Positions 1 through 11,345 of a stretch of 64,000 nt of DNA are shown piece after piece. Positions within the stretch are counted from its first letter, which is position 1. Every line of letters begins with the position of its first letter. The stretch is from Pelobates cultripes. Lineage: Eukaryota; Chordata; Amphibia; Anura; Pelobatidae. The position numbers and the translations under genes were made by a program. The stretch spans positions 110,394,522 through 110,458,521 of the forward strand of contig OW240917.1 of assembly GCA_933207985.1 (NCBI GenBank), read 5' to 3'. The notes beneath the pieces were generated by a model. The model was not told the DNA's origin, ran no database searches, and was given only the letters and a program-made list of their open reading frames with translations.

Positions 1-42
1 TCCAAAATATATGTTTTCGATTACATTTTAAGCAATTAATAA

Positions 43-231
<189 letters not shown>

Positions 232-339
232 TAAGGTGTTTCTTTACAGTTAAAATATTTTAAATTTGAGCTAGCAAATTACAATATTGTAAAATAAATT
301 CACATAAAAGTGCAATGTGTATGTTTCTCCACTGAAATC

Positions 340-660
340 TGTGCCCATCTACGCATCCTTTGGCAGAATACTCGTAGGATCCTCTGTATTTCAGGATGAT
401 CTTTATGCTGTCAACACACTATTGGTAAAACCTCTCTCAGTAGTCTCGTATTAGTCATTGTCTCTGATATCTCTTCCTGAATGTCATCCCTCTCTTTAAA
501 GCTTAAGGTCTCAATAATGGAGCTGTTACTAATGCCATCTTCAGTTTCAACACCAGCACTTGAAATCTCCCTTAAAGCTGTTAACACCGCAGTCATGCCA
601 TCACCTAAGCCAACTGTCTCAGTATTACATTTTATTTTGTCTTTTCGCTTTTTATTGTGT
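340..660 (-). pseudogene. Protein-like remnant of unknown origin
   Basis: On the minus strand one frame reads as plausible protein over about 100 residues. It runs from before the Met at 596 through an open stretch ending at 411, then a single TGA, then more protein-like sequence to about 345. The residue mix is ordinary for a soluble acidic helical protein (ALREISSAGVETEDG near the start). I do not recognise the family. It could be a piece of a transposon protein or of a retrocopied mRNA. It does not belong to PDE11A and has no splice sites I would trust. Confidence 0.3.
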
Positions 661-699
661 GATGTGATTAGAATTGTGCAAACAAATAGTATTACATAA

Positions 700-2640
700 A
701 TATATAAAAGAAACCAAGGGGAAATGATTCCTCTTGGATATATAGGAAGGAAAAGTTATGGTCTAGAGAAAAGGGGGATATCCACCAAACAACTGGTAAA
801 ACAACCCACACCCTAGGTTGAATAGATAGACAATACAAGATAAAAAGCAAAGAGAAAACAATCTGATTGCTCAAACCAGGAGTGGATACCAACACCCAAA
901 GAATACTAAATATATATAAAAGAGTGAATAGAAAGGTAAACTTGTAACATACACAGTATCACTGCACAATAAGCAAATAAAAACAGACCTAGGTCACAAT
1001 TGAGTAAATGTATCTCAATAAATGAATATACACTGTATCAGTGCTAATAAAGATTGTCCACAGTCTTAGTTCAAGTAATAAACAGACATTGTAGTTTAGT
1101 GATCTGTCCAAAAAATATCCTTTCAATGTAAGCTCATATATGTAAAATCTGGCTGGTATACCCTCTATATGAACAGCAGGGGAACTGGCCAATATGAGCT
1201 AAATATGCTCTAGTAAGAGACTAGTATAATAATCAATAATAGTATGGTACATAAAAGAAAAAAAAGGAGTATTGCATAAGTAGAAATGTGGGATAAACAG
1301 TTCTAAATCTATTATCGATAATAAATCCTGGAACGTTATCTTCTAGTGTCATTCATTGAACTGTGCGATATATAGTTCAGAGGCAGAGAATTCTTCTTAT
1401 AAAAAGACTTTATTATACTAAAAATATACGTGTATAAAATATAAAATAAAGATAAGCAATTGCTCACAGATAGCATAACTTCCTCCCAGCAGTCTGGATA
1501 CTCTAGAAATGCTGTCTCATCAGAGCCGGCTTCAGAGGCAACTTCAGAGTCCTTGTTGACAAAAGCTAGTCGGGGAGATCCACCGCGTGCGTTCCGGCTT
1601 CGGTATGCGTTCCACTGTGAGTGTGTGAAAAGATGCAGCCTTACGCGTTTCGTGACGTCCTGTCACTTCATCAGAGGAATGCATCTTTCGTGTGCCGATG
1701 GATTTATATACCCCTTCGGCAGTATTAACTATCCATAGGGTTAACCCTTTTATCACTTGATGACTATTAACCCTTAAGTGACATGGGTAACAAAACCTTA
1801 CAAAATACATACATATAATTAATCTAAAACCACAGAATATACATATAATGGATATATTAAAACCCTTATGGTTTAAGACATAATCAAATAAAGATATAAT
1901 CAATTAAAGGATAAAGAAATAAAAACTGAAAAACAAATAGTGGGTAATAAACCACAATCATAAGTTAGTAGAATTACTATAAAATAATATAGTAGAATTA
2001 GCTCTGCATGAATAACAATAAATTAATAAGTAACAGGGATATAAATCACCTATATGGCCACATCTTAATGAAATAAATCTCATATAAAATATAAATCTCA
2101 TATAAAATATTAAAAAAATACATCGTATAAAAGCTTAGAATAGAGCAACACTCAATCTCTTTAGAAATGAAAAAAAAATAAAATTAAATTTATCCTTATA
2201 TACTACTAAGAAGATCCAATATGTAAAAGCAAATACCTCCTCATTTTTATGGGAAGAGCATAGTATCTATGAATCACCCTTTAGTTAAAGTGCTACTAAA
2301 CGGTGTACCATCGCCACTTCAAAAATTCTAAAAAGATGATTAGACTTATAGAATAAAAGATATGTAATAAAAGATATTCAGAATGAAACATAAAGAGATA
2401 ATGTAGCTATTCTCATTCTTGGGAGTTTATAAAAAAAAGCATTCAATTCAAAGTCAATGGTATTACATAGCTCATAAAACAACATCCTGATTTTTAGAAT
2501 ACCATTCAAGCAGAAAAAAAAATAATCAAACCGCCTTACTGAGGAAACCATATCAGAGTGGTAATATAGTCATGGATTGTTTTGTTCTGTACTTATAAAA
2601 CATACCATAAACCTGGAGTAAATCAAGAAAAAATGAAAAA
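700..2640 (-). mobile_element. Possible Penelope-like retroelement region
   Basis: An approximately 2-kb AT-rich stretch surrounds the hammerhead-like motif at 1632-1685. The motif is on the minus strand, so the element would be read right to left. Hammerhead motifs are an established feature of the pseudo-LTRs of Penelope-like elements, and that is the only reason for the assignment. I found no reverse transcriptase or GIY-YIG reading frame and no convincing target duplication, so the edges given are only where the base composition changes. Confidence 0.3.
1632..1685 (-). ncRNA. Hammerhead-ribozyme-like motif (type I layout)
   Basis: Read on the minus strand from 1685 to 1632, the order is: stem I strand GATGCA-TT-CCT; core CTGATGA (1674-1668); an extra A (1667); stem II GTGAC (1666-1662), loop AGGAC, GTCAC (1656-1652); core GAAA (1651-1648); a minimal palindromic CGCG stem III; TA; then AGG-C-TGCATC closing stem I. 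All ten conserved box positions are present, both long stems pair perfectly apart from the small internal loop, and the cleavage triplet would be GTA. Two points weaken the call: one unpaired A between CTGATGA and stem II, and a stem III so short that activity would probably need a dimer through the ACGCGT palindrome. Confidence 0.6.
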
Positions 2641-3885
2641 ACTATAGGGTGTGAGAGATTAATTTTACAGCCAGAGTTGATAAATTAGCCATTGAGCTAA
2701 AGATTGCAAGCCAGGGTCTGTTAGGACTAACAGAGGTCTGCAGGGGGAGAGCTCAACAGCGGGACCACTTGGGTCCTATCAGAGTAACAGTCCCCTCTAG
2801 TAACTCCATGCACAGGATTGCCTTGTCCGTTTTCCATATGCCTGCCAGAAACAAACTGGGAGCATTGTCCGCATGCCAAAGGAAGTGAATTGAAGTAGCT
2901 TGACCATTACCCGTGGGCAAGGATAGGTCCAAAGCTTGAAGAAAAGCTGAAATCTCATAACTGACTTTGACCTGAAACAACACATCTTCACACTCCACCA
3001 ATAAGTCTCTCTATTCCATTTACAATTATATTTACTGACTTCTAAGCATAACTAATTTTTGCATGCTACATGGCTTTTTCAGCTGTTTGATCAATACACT
3101 CCTCTACCTGGTATTGCTCTTTTATTAATGAACAAAAGGTAGTCTAGTTTTTTTTTCTTTTAGAGTTTTTCAGCATTCTGCATCTTAACCCTGCGCCCCC
3201 GTCTCACCTCCCCCTTCTAAACTGGTCCTTCTTGCTGCTTACAGTATGCGTGTAAGTGATATCACTGCTCCCTTTCACACCACACCCGCCCGCTCCTATA
3301 TTACAATATATCTTCAACAACACAACTGCTCATGTCTTCAGGAAGCACAGCAATGGTTTATGGGAGCTGTAATTATTGTAATTCAGCTAACAGCATTCAT
3401 AAGTAAAATGAAGAATCAACACTACAACGTCTACGAATTACTGCTCTGCATATAATGTCCTCCTGTGCAGATATTAAGCAAAATAAAAAGTTTTCGAATC
3501 AACTGAGCGACTCATCATTCCCTTGCCTGGGCTGTTAACTGTGTGGAAATGTAAATCCTGGGAATTTGTTGCTGATAAATGCTATTCAAATATGCATATC
3601 TTTTAATATATGTTTTATTATTTTAAATTGCAGCTTTGTTTTTCTTTTTAAATTTTAGCTTTATTCAAAAAAAGAACGGGTCAGTTCCAGATTTGAGTGT
3701 CACATTGTCATTTTTTATGGTCAATCATGATCGCAAACTGTAAATATGAATGTTGTCATTTATGTTCTTTTCTTTTTCTCTGTAGCATTGCAATATTTAT
3801 TTTGCTAGTGGTTTGTTTCATTATGATATGTTATATATGATACGGTTATATAGTTTAGTAAAATATTGAAATGTCATTTTTGCAG

Positions 3886-3953
3886 GACACCTTTTCCCGT
3901 GTTTTCCATATGGAGTCTGAAGAATTAAATAGTTCTGCAGATGCAGTAAAAAG
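3886..3953 (+). CDS. PDE11A: PDE11A coding exon (window exon 2), GAF-B
   Basis: This exon has 68 nt, enters in phase 0 and leaves after two bases of an Arg codon. It follows tttttgcag and is followed by gtaattt. It encodes 22 full residues beginning DTFSRVFHMESEEL, the same length as the equivalent human segment, with conservative changes clustered in the acidic, serine-rich tail. It sits in the loop region of GAF-B after the first strand pair. Confidence 0.92.
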
Positions 3954-4034
3954 GTAATTTCCAACTGATAAATGAAAGGTAATGTGTTTTGTGCTATCAT
4001 TATTTTGAATATAGTCTTATTATTATATATCTGG

Positions 4035-4235
4035 CAGCCTTTAGCTAATGTGGACTACAACCTCAGCTATGCTCAGCCAAAAAAAATAGGTTTTGACACT
4101 GCAGACTTAAATTACCATACTGTCAATTTACTCACATTTCAGTATTCAGCTATAGCTAATTTCATACATGCTAGAGTAAATTATGCTTACATCTGTATCA
4201 AGTGATCCACCTTGTAGGTAGCACAATGCATATCA
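4035..4235 (+). repeat. Unnamed interspersed repeat, + copy
   Basis: The segment from about taatgtggactacaacc to caatgcatatc recurs in reverse complement at 7110-7290, with about 85 percent visible identity and one internal indel near 4165-4195. The two copies and their opposite orientation mark it as a dispersed repeat. No poly-A tail, target duplication or terminal inverted repeat was found, so the class is unknown. Confidence 0.6.
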
Positions 4236-7109
4236 AGCAGATATACACCAGTATTTTATTTACTGGCAGGACATATGTATTTTCTTTTTTAAATGTATAT
4301 ACACACACAAACATTACTGTAATAGTTGTTCAATGTGGGAGGTGCTCCTGGCGTGCATTGTGATGGATTTAGTATAAAGAATTTCAGGATATCTGCATGG
4401 GTTCCAAATCAAGATATTCCTATGACATAATACGTGTTAGAAATTCTGTGTTTTAAATAAGCCCAGTTTCTACAGTGTAATCTACAAAAAGTGATGGAGG
4501 ATTTTAGACACTAGCTCATATAAAATGTTTGAGTGATTTATCAAGGTAAGACTGTTGAATTTACCCATACTGCCATCTTTCCATTGTATTGTACTGATAT
4601 CTGGGTATTATGGAAAAATCATGATTTGGAGGGGTTCTGGGGGCATCATAAGAAACCACAAACCAGGTGGAAGTGGCTATTCACAGCAGCTGACATTCAT
4701 TTCAACCTCTCCTTATAATGACATGCCAGCAGAGGAAACAGAATGTCTTCTCAGCTCCTCTTCAGACATGTCATTTTTCAAAGTCTTACAAATGACCTTG
4801 CTATCTATTATCATAGATAGTACGCTTGTTTAAACAGGGCATTCTTCACATATAAATATCACCATTTTATAACTGTAAAACACTGCAGAATATGTTATGA
4901 ATAAGAATGATAATGATTAAACTGGCAGCAGATTAACTCCCACTAATCTCAGACAGACTTGTATAAGCTTGTCCCTATGCTGCCCTAAGATTAGGGACCC
5001 TGACCTGCAGGGTTTTTACACAAAACAATATTTCCTACCGTACAGTATAGAGGTTGAAAACATGATCTGCTTATTGCAATAATGAACAGACCATGTAATA
5101 TACAGTATATATACCATAATTCATATACACAGTTCACTACAGATTATACACCTGATAGTTTTTCAGTTCTGGTTGTGGCTATTAAACTTATCAGCTGATT
5201 ACCTTCTCACCTGTTCTTCATTGATGTCTTCACTTACCATTTTGTCAAATATTTGCATGACATGTTGAATATGGAATAAGTTGGTTCACTGATTTAAGTA
5301 ACCCTCAAGCGTTAGAAATAAATATATTTATTTCTATCTATCCCTGGAGTGTTTAATAGTATATATACGGATTAACAGCCCCCCAGTGTTCCTGTAAAAA
5401 TAAATAAATTGAAAAATAAAAAACAGGTTGCGTACCTCTAATGCATTTTCTAAAATCTATGTACTCTCTATTAATCGCCTTCTAAAAAAGTTCAGCCTAA
5501 ATGTCACTTACTGTACTGGTGAGCACTCATTCCCATTTGTATAAAAATATATGACCGCTCTTTTTGAAATTATTCACGAGTTAAAATAAATTGACCTCCG
5601 TTTCTCAACATATAGGAAGTGAACAGATAAGGAACTTGCATGGTTTCACACTGGGAGATTTAGATAAACTCACTTTTATATAGTGTAGTGTATACTGCAC
5701 TTTAATGAGTGATGTATGAAAATGTTTAATCCATTTATCCGTAGAACGTTGCAGTTGGGTTGAGGATTCTATGACATGTGATGGAGGGAGTCTCATAGCT
5801 TTACATCTATAATTCTGAAAGATATCCATTTAAGATCACTTAATGCATTTAGAAATCCCGGGAGCCCGCCGTGAAGTGCAGAGATGGGATAGTATGAGCC
5901 AATGGACCAGATGCTCACCCATATGTTCCGTGGTGTTATTTAGCCAGACAATCTGTCAGAGAAGGGGCTAATGTTATTTTAACTAGTTTACTGCAGAGCT
6001 TAGTTTTCAATCATTTTATTTCTCTTCTGTTTGTTCAACAATATTATAACCAAACTAATGTGTCCAGTTCAGTATGTTCATGAATAAGAAACAAATAAAA
6101 ATGCTACTTGTTTTTCTTTGAGGAAAAAAAAAAAATCCCCAACCAAGAGTCTCAATATATTGCCACAAGTAGAAATATGATCTTGTAGAAATGGATATTT
6201 AAATTTTAGGATATGGACATTTACCATAACCTCCAGACATCTAACTCACATAGTGTACAAATGTAGGCAGGGTTGATTTCAGAGTGACATCTGCACGCTG
6301 CTTAGGATACCCATGGGATATACTTCATATTAAGCATGTCGTCCCTCTGTATACTAACATTAAGTATATATCTGAACACCACCTGTATTGCACACATCGA
6401 CACCACTAAATTGCATCTCTGTCTTTTACATAATTGTATAAATATGTTATTCACATTTTACAAGCTCTCTAAAGGCTTTAAAATGTCTGCATTAAACAAA
6501 AAATACAAAATAGATAATGCATTGCTATCAACCATAAATGTGTCTTGTTGTAATTAATACTTAGAATTAATCATGTAGAGTGGTACATTGAATAGCTTTT
6601 CAAACATAGTTATTCTATGTAGCTTACAATAGATCCCTTATTAGCAAAAAATGATGGTGTTTAAATTGTCCTCAGAATTGCAATTGATCTCAGTCAGCTC
6701 ATATGGATAGTCTCTCTCATGAAATACATCCATAATATATCCACCATTTTGCTTTGATATCTACTGAGTTAGAGAATAACTACAAAGGAAAATTATTTTA
6801 ATCCAATGTATTCAGCTGAATTAGTTCATACAGAGGTGTTTAATATCAAGCACATTTGTCGCGTTTGTTCTTTGTGGTTAATTAAAAGGTAAAACCCAAA
6901 ATATAAATAACAAAGGACCCCGGCTTCAGAAATTATTTAAGTGTTTTATATCATTATCTTTTAAATATTTAGTGGAAAGCAGATGAGGTTATATTTGTTA
7001 ATGTACCTCAAGGTCTCACTATATTCTGCAGGAGCTGTTAATGAGACAGGGAGAAAATTTGAAAAGAAAATATAGATGTCCACCATTAAAACAATACTAA
7101 TGTTTTCTA

Positions 7110-7290
7110 AATATGCATTGTTCTAACTACAAGGTGGATCACTTGATGTATGAAATTAGTTATAGCTAAATATTGAAATGTGCGTAAATTGACAGGTTTT
7201 GACACTTTGTATACTAAAATTACCATAATCTTTATTTGGCTGAGCAGAGCTGGGGTTGTAGTCCACATTGGGTGAAGGGTCACAGGTTGT
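7110..7290 (-). repeat. Unnamed interspersed repeat, minus copy
   Basis: Reverse-complement partner of 4035-4235. Shared landmarks are the block gctcagccaa, the block gtcaatttac and the block caagtgatccaccttgtag. It lacks the roughly 30 bases seen in the + copy before the last block. Confidence 0.6.
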
Positions 7291-8142
7291 CTATAAGTAA
7301 TATATGGCAACTATGAAAACATATTTGTGTGACATAAAATAAACTTTCTCTCTTCTCCCCACCCCCTTTCTTCATAACTAAGTGTCCTGTGAAGCATTAT
7401 TTGCATGCATTCCTCTGTAATTCCTCACATTGGATCAGCATACTTCCAGCTGTGGCGATGTTGGACTTTTCTTATGTTCACATGTAAATAAATAACCTTC
7501 TCCTGTCAAGTACTTTCTCATGCAATAATGATTATACAGTTATTTTGGATGCAGTGGAGATGTGAGCTAATTGGATATCAAAGATATATCATCACTAGCA
7601 TTGAAAGTATTTTAAACCCCAAGCATATTTTTCTCGTTAGATGCATACAGAATTCTGCTGAAGCTGTGGAATTGTCAACACATATTAGCTATTGAAGTTT
7701 TTACCAGGCTATTCAGTAGAGGTTTTCTTAGAGTTGCTACATAAGCATTGTGCAAAATAGTGTAAATGCTGAAGCAAGCTATATAGGTCAGCACTGCTGT
7801 CTCTCTGTGTAATATTTTTTTACAGTGCCTGGAGGGTCTTTAGTAAAGGACACCAGCTTTTGGAAACAAAATAAACAGCTGTGTCAAGTTTTCACTGGTT
7901 AAAAATATAAATACATTTATGTAGACCACAATCCTTATGCTTTATATCAAAGCACTTACAATAACGTTCATAAATGCTAGATTGATGGGTGGGTGGGTGG
8001 ATGGGTTAATGAATGCACAAGTTAATGGGTAGTTGGATTTGTCAATGAATGGATATGTTAATAAGAGGATGGTTGGGTCAAGTTAATGGGAGAATGGATG
8101 GGTCAATGGATGGATAACTTAATGGGAGGATGGGTGGGTTAA

Positions 8143-9936
8143 AGCGGCACTGTCATGCCGAACTTAACTTTCCTCAATCTCTTCCTCTTCTCCCCCTCTG
8201 TCAGGATCTGTTCTTCTTTTCTTCCTGTCTTCTTTAGTTTTCTTTAAAATCATAAGACAAAGTAGGGACTCTTTGCCTTATGGAGGATTCCTCCGCTTGA
8301 CCAGCTCTGACCAGCAGAGGAGCAAAGTGTGCTTCATTTCCGCTGTTCAGAGCAATTTTCCCATGATCCTTACCTTCCCTCTGTGTTCCCGCGATGCTTC
8401 CTGTCACTTTACATGAAACTGCCGAATTGCGTTCTAACTGAATGAGTTTGTTTGTTTTAGAACGCAATTCGGCACTTTATTCGGATCGGAATTTCATTCT
8501 AATGAATGAAACTCTGATCCTATACATTGCCGCGGCTATCAGGGACCCCGGGGGGGGAGGACAGTAGGTCCCCCCCCTTATTGTTTTATTAGGGCCCCCA
8601 CCCACCGCGCAGGGGTGGGGGCTGGGGGGGGAGGACAGTAGGTCCCCCCCCTTATTGTTTTATTAGGGCCCCCACCCACCGCTCAGGGGTGGGGCAGGGG
8701 GGGAGGACAGTAGGTCCCCCCCTTATTGTTTTATTAGGGCCCCCACCCACCGCGCAGGGGTGGGGGCCAGGGGGGGAGGACAGTAGGTCCCCCCCCTTAT
8801 TGTTTTATAAGGGCCCCCACCCACCGCGCAGGGAGGGGGCCAGAAGTTCCCCCCCCATATCTTTATTTAGGGCCCCCACCCACCGCTCAGGGGTGGGGGC
8901 CTCCCCCTTATTGTTTAGGGCCCCCACCCACCACAGGGGTGGGGGCCAGGGAGGACAGTAGGTCCCCCCCCCTTATTGTTTTATAAGGGCCCCCACCCAC
9001 CGCGCGGGGGGGGCCATTATATCTTTATTTATGGCCCCCCACCCACCAGAGGGGGTGGGGGCCGGGGAGGACGTGGGTCCCCTTATTGTTTTATTAGGGC
9101 CCCCACCCACTGCAGGGGTGGGGGCAGGGAGGAGGACAGAGGTCCCCCCCCTTATTGTTTTATAAGGGCCCCCACCCACCGCTCAGGGGTGGGGGCCGGG
9201 GGGGAGGACAGTAGGTCCTCCCCCCTCATTATCTTCATGGCCCCCACCCGCCGCTCAGGGTGGGGGAGGGGGGGAGGACAATAGGTCCGCCCCCTTATTG
9301 TAATTTATGTCATTTTTTTCAACAGTGAGCAGCCACAGGCTGCTCACTGTTTAGTAGACATGCCCCTACTCGCGGTATAGCGAGTAGGGGCATTTGGGAG
9401 ATTTTAATCTCCCTTGTGCTATTATGGGGGTCATATTGACCCCCATAGAGTGAGAGGGGGACCTGGGGGGGCTTATGAAGTGGTGGGGAGCACTGCTCCC
9501 TGCCGCTTCTATCGTTACATATTACAAGGAGGGAGCTGTGTGCCGGTAGCTCCCTCCTTGTAATAAACTGAACGAACAAACTAACACTGATACATTGTGT
9601 TAGTTTGTTCGGCTGATCTTTCTATTCATTCATTCGTCTGTCTGATGAATGAATGAATAGATGAAATTCCCGTTCGCATGTCCAGGTGTTTCACTGGGCA
9701 TGTGCGGGAATCTCACAGGCTATCTAGTGTGGGCTGATGACGTGTCCCACAGGGACTTCATCTACCCACACAAAGATGGCGGCGCCCTGAATCAAGATCG
9801 GGGCAGAAAATAAGGAATAAAAAATAGGTAATGTGGGGGGCTTAGGGGCATTTGGGGGTGAATAGTGGGTCAATTGGATGTAGTGGAGGCGGGAGGGGGG
9901 TTAAAAAAAAACGAGATTCGGCATGACAGTGCCGCT
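8143..9936. mobile_element. TTAA-flanked non-autonomous DNA transposon with internal minisatellite
   Basis: The element has 20-bp perfect terminal inverted repeats (agcggcactgtcatgccgaa at 8143-8162 and its reverse complement ending at 9936). It is flanked by TTAA at 8139-8142 and 9937-9940. TTAA target duplication is typical of the piggyBac and Kolobok superfamilies. No transposase frame is present. The core holds the GC-rich array at 8540-9300 and, to its right, a palindromic stretch (9320-9700) with several short hairpins. Which TTAA superfamily supplied the transposase cannot be told from the sequence. Confidence 0.85.
8540..9300. repeat. GC-rich minisatellite inside the TTAA element
   Basis: About ten units of 55-75 bp. 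Each is built of ttattgttttattagggcc, cccacccaccgc, aggggtgggggc and gaggacagtaggtcc. The units differ mainly in the lengths of C and G runs. Both strands have long G runs, so G-quadruplex formation is plausible. Predicted reading frames across this region are repeat artefacts. Confidence 0.9.
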
Positions 9937-10415
9937 TTAATACATGGATAGGTTAATGGTAGGATGGGTGGGTCAATGGATGGATAAGTTAATGGGAAGA
10001 TGGGTGGGTCAATGGATGGATAAGTTAATGGGAGGATGGGTGGGTCAATGGATGGATAAGTTAAGGGGTGGATGGGTCAATGGATGGGTAAGTTAATGGA
10101 AGGAAGAGTGGGTCAATAGATGAGTGAATGGATGCAGTGAATACGCCCATAGCTCAAAAAGTTTATTGAAAATGATATTGAAAGAAAATTCAACATGTTT
10201 CTTACTGCAGCACTTCGTTATATTATATTAAATTATAAGGCAATATTGTTGACTATGGTTTAGGAGGTTTAAGGTTTTCTTGTCCTATATAAAATCCTCT
10301 GCAGTCCATCATTTCTTTTTGAGTCATTCCCAAATAAATTGACGTTGACATCAAATACAGTTGACTAGCTGAGAAAGGGTGAGTTGGTTGGACATTATAA
10401 AGTTAAAATGTAGAT

Positions 10416-10551
10416 CAGGGGTAGGCACCCTTCGGCACTCCAGAGGTTGTGGACTGCATCTCCCATAATGCTCTTACAGCCAACATGCTGGCCAAGCACT
10501 GTGGGAAATGTTGTCCAAAACATCTTGAGTGCCAAAGGTTGCCTATCCCTG
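10416..10551. mobile_element. hAT-type MITE with perfect 8-bp TSD
   Basis: 136-bp element with imperfect terminal inverted repeats (caggggtaggcacccttcgg at the left; ccaaaggttgcctatccctg at the right). It is flanked by identical 8-bp copies of atgtagat (10408-10415 and 10552-10559). The 8-bp duplication and CAGGGGT ends fit the hAT superfamily. There is no coding capacity. Confidence 0.9.
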
Positions 10552-10685
10552 ATGTAGATAATTTTCCATTCTTAATGCCCTCAGCTACAGGTAAACATGC
10601 TTTTTAATCCTCAATAACTATTGTTTGAACTTAAAATGTCTTTTTGAAATTTCCATAATTTATTTATTTTTATTTTTTATGACAG

Positions 10686-10794
10686 GAAATATGATGTTAG
10701 CAAAATTAATTACATGTATGCTCAGTATGTAACAAGAACAATGGAGCCACTTAACATCCTTGACATCTGCAAGGACAAAAGATTTTCATGGACC
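10686..10794 (+). CDS. PDE11A: PDE11A coding exon (window exon 3), GAF-B
   Basis: 109 nt, entered in the middle of the Arg codon (AG|G) and left in phase 0. The acceptor is atgacag and the donor is gtaagt. It encodes [21 protein letters not shown] and onward to KRFSWT, matching the GAF-B segment that in human PDE11A includes INYMYAQYV and DKRFPWT. The Met at 10714 is internal. Confidence 0.95.
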
Positions 10795-10831
10795 GTAAGT
10801 AACTTACTCTCAGTAAGACTTTTTTTGTTAA

Positions 10832-11065
10832 AAGGATACACTAAGCACCAACACAACTTTAGCAGTATAGTGTATAGATTGTGGCTCAGCAATCTCAATG
10901 CTCAATTCTCTGTCATTTAGGAGTTATAACACTTTTGTTTCTGTTTATGAACCCTTAATCACACCTCCCCTGGCTGTGAGTCAACCAGCCTGCATGAAAA
11001 AATGGTTTAATTTTCAATCAGATTTGATATCACAGTGGCTTTACATTAGAAGTTTGTATCTCATC
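10832..11065. mobile_element. TTAA MITE, left part
   Basis: The sequence starts at TTAA (10828-10831) followed by aaggatacactaagcacc. This matches, in reverse complement, the end at 19195-19305 (ggtgcttatagtgtcccttt then TTAA). Only the left end is clear and the right boundary is estimated. It begins 37 bp downstream of the exon 3 donor. Confidence 0.6.
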
Positions 11066-11114
11066 CTCTGTTAATTAAATTGTAATCACACACATTTGGA
11101 TTCTTCAGAGTTTA

Positions 11115-11345
11115 GAAGGTTACATATTTACATAGATTGAAAAGAGACATGTGTCCATCAAGTTCAGCCTTCCTCACATATGTTTTTTGCTGTTGATCCA
11201 AAAGATGGCAAAAAACCCAAGTTTGAAGTACTTCCAATTTTGCAACAAACTAGGAAATAAATTCCTTCTTAACCCCAGAATGGCAGTCAGACTTATCCTT
11301 AGATCAAGCAGCTAATACCCTAGAGTGGAAAAATTATATCATTGA
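11115..11345 (-). mobile_element. CR1-type LINE, 3' end fragment
   Basis: On the minus strand the segment matches the 3' end of the + copy at 51960-52190. Shared landmarks are the block around gcttgatc, the block cctagtttgttgcaaaattg, gatcaacagcaaaaa and ctgaacttgatgga. Two copies in opposite orientation support a dispersed retroelement end. The class comes from the coding remnant attached to the + copy. Confidence 0.7.

Larger units (their letters stand above)
7980..10135 (+). repeat. GGGTGGGT/TGGATGGATAAGTTAATGG minisatellite, interrupted
   Basis: Tandem units of about 36 bp combine gggtgggtcaatgg, atggataagttaatgg and gagga. They run from about 7983 to 8138 and resume from about 9941 to 10135. 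The interruption is the TTAA-flanked element at 8143-9936. The array itself supplies the TTAA target in its aagttaatgg segment. Confidence 0.85.
3954..10685 (+). other. PDE11A: PDE11A intron 2
   Basis: The donor is gtaattt and the acceptor is ttatgacag. It contains an inverted pair of one interspersed repeat (about 4035-4235 and 7110-7290), a minisatellite split by a TTAA-flanked element (7980-10135) and a hAT MITE (10416-10551). The stretches 4240-7100 and 7300-7980 are AT-rich and show nothing I can name. Confidence 0.85.

Noticed and set aside
8689..9284. Several open frames rich in Gly, Pro and Arg
   Set aside because: They come from the GC-rich minisatellite in all frames; no real protein composition or start context.
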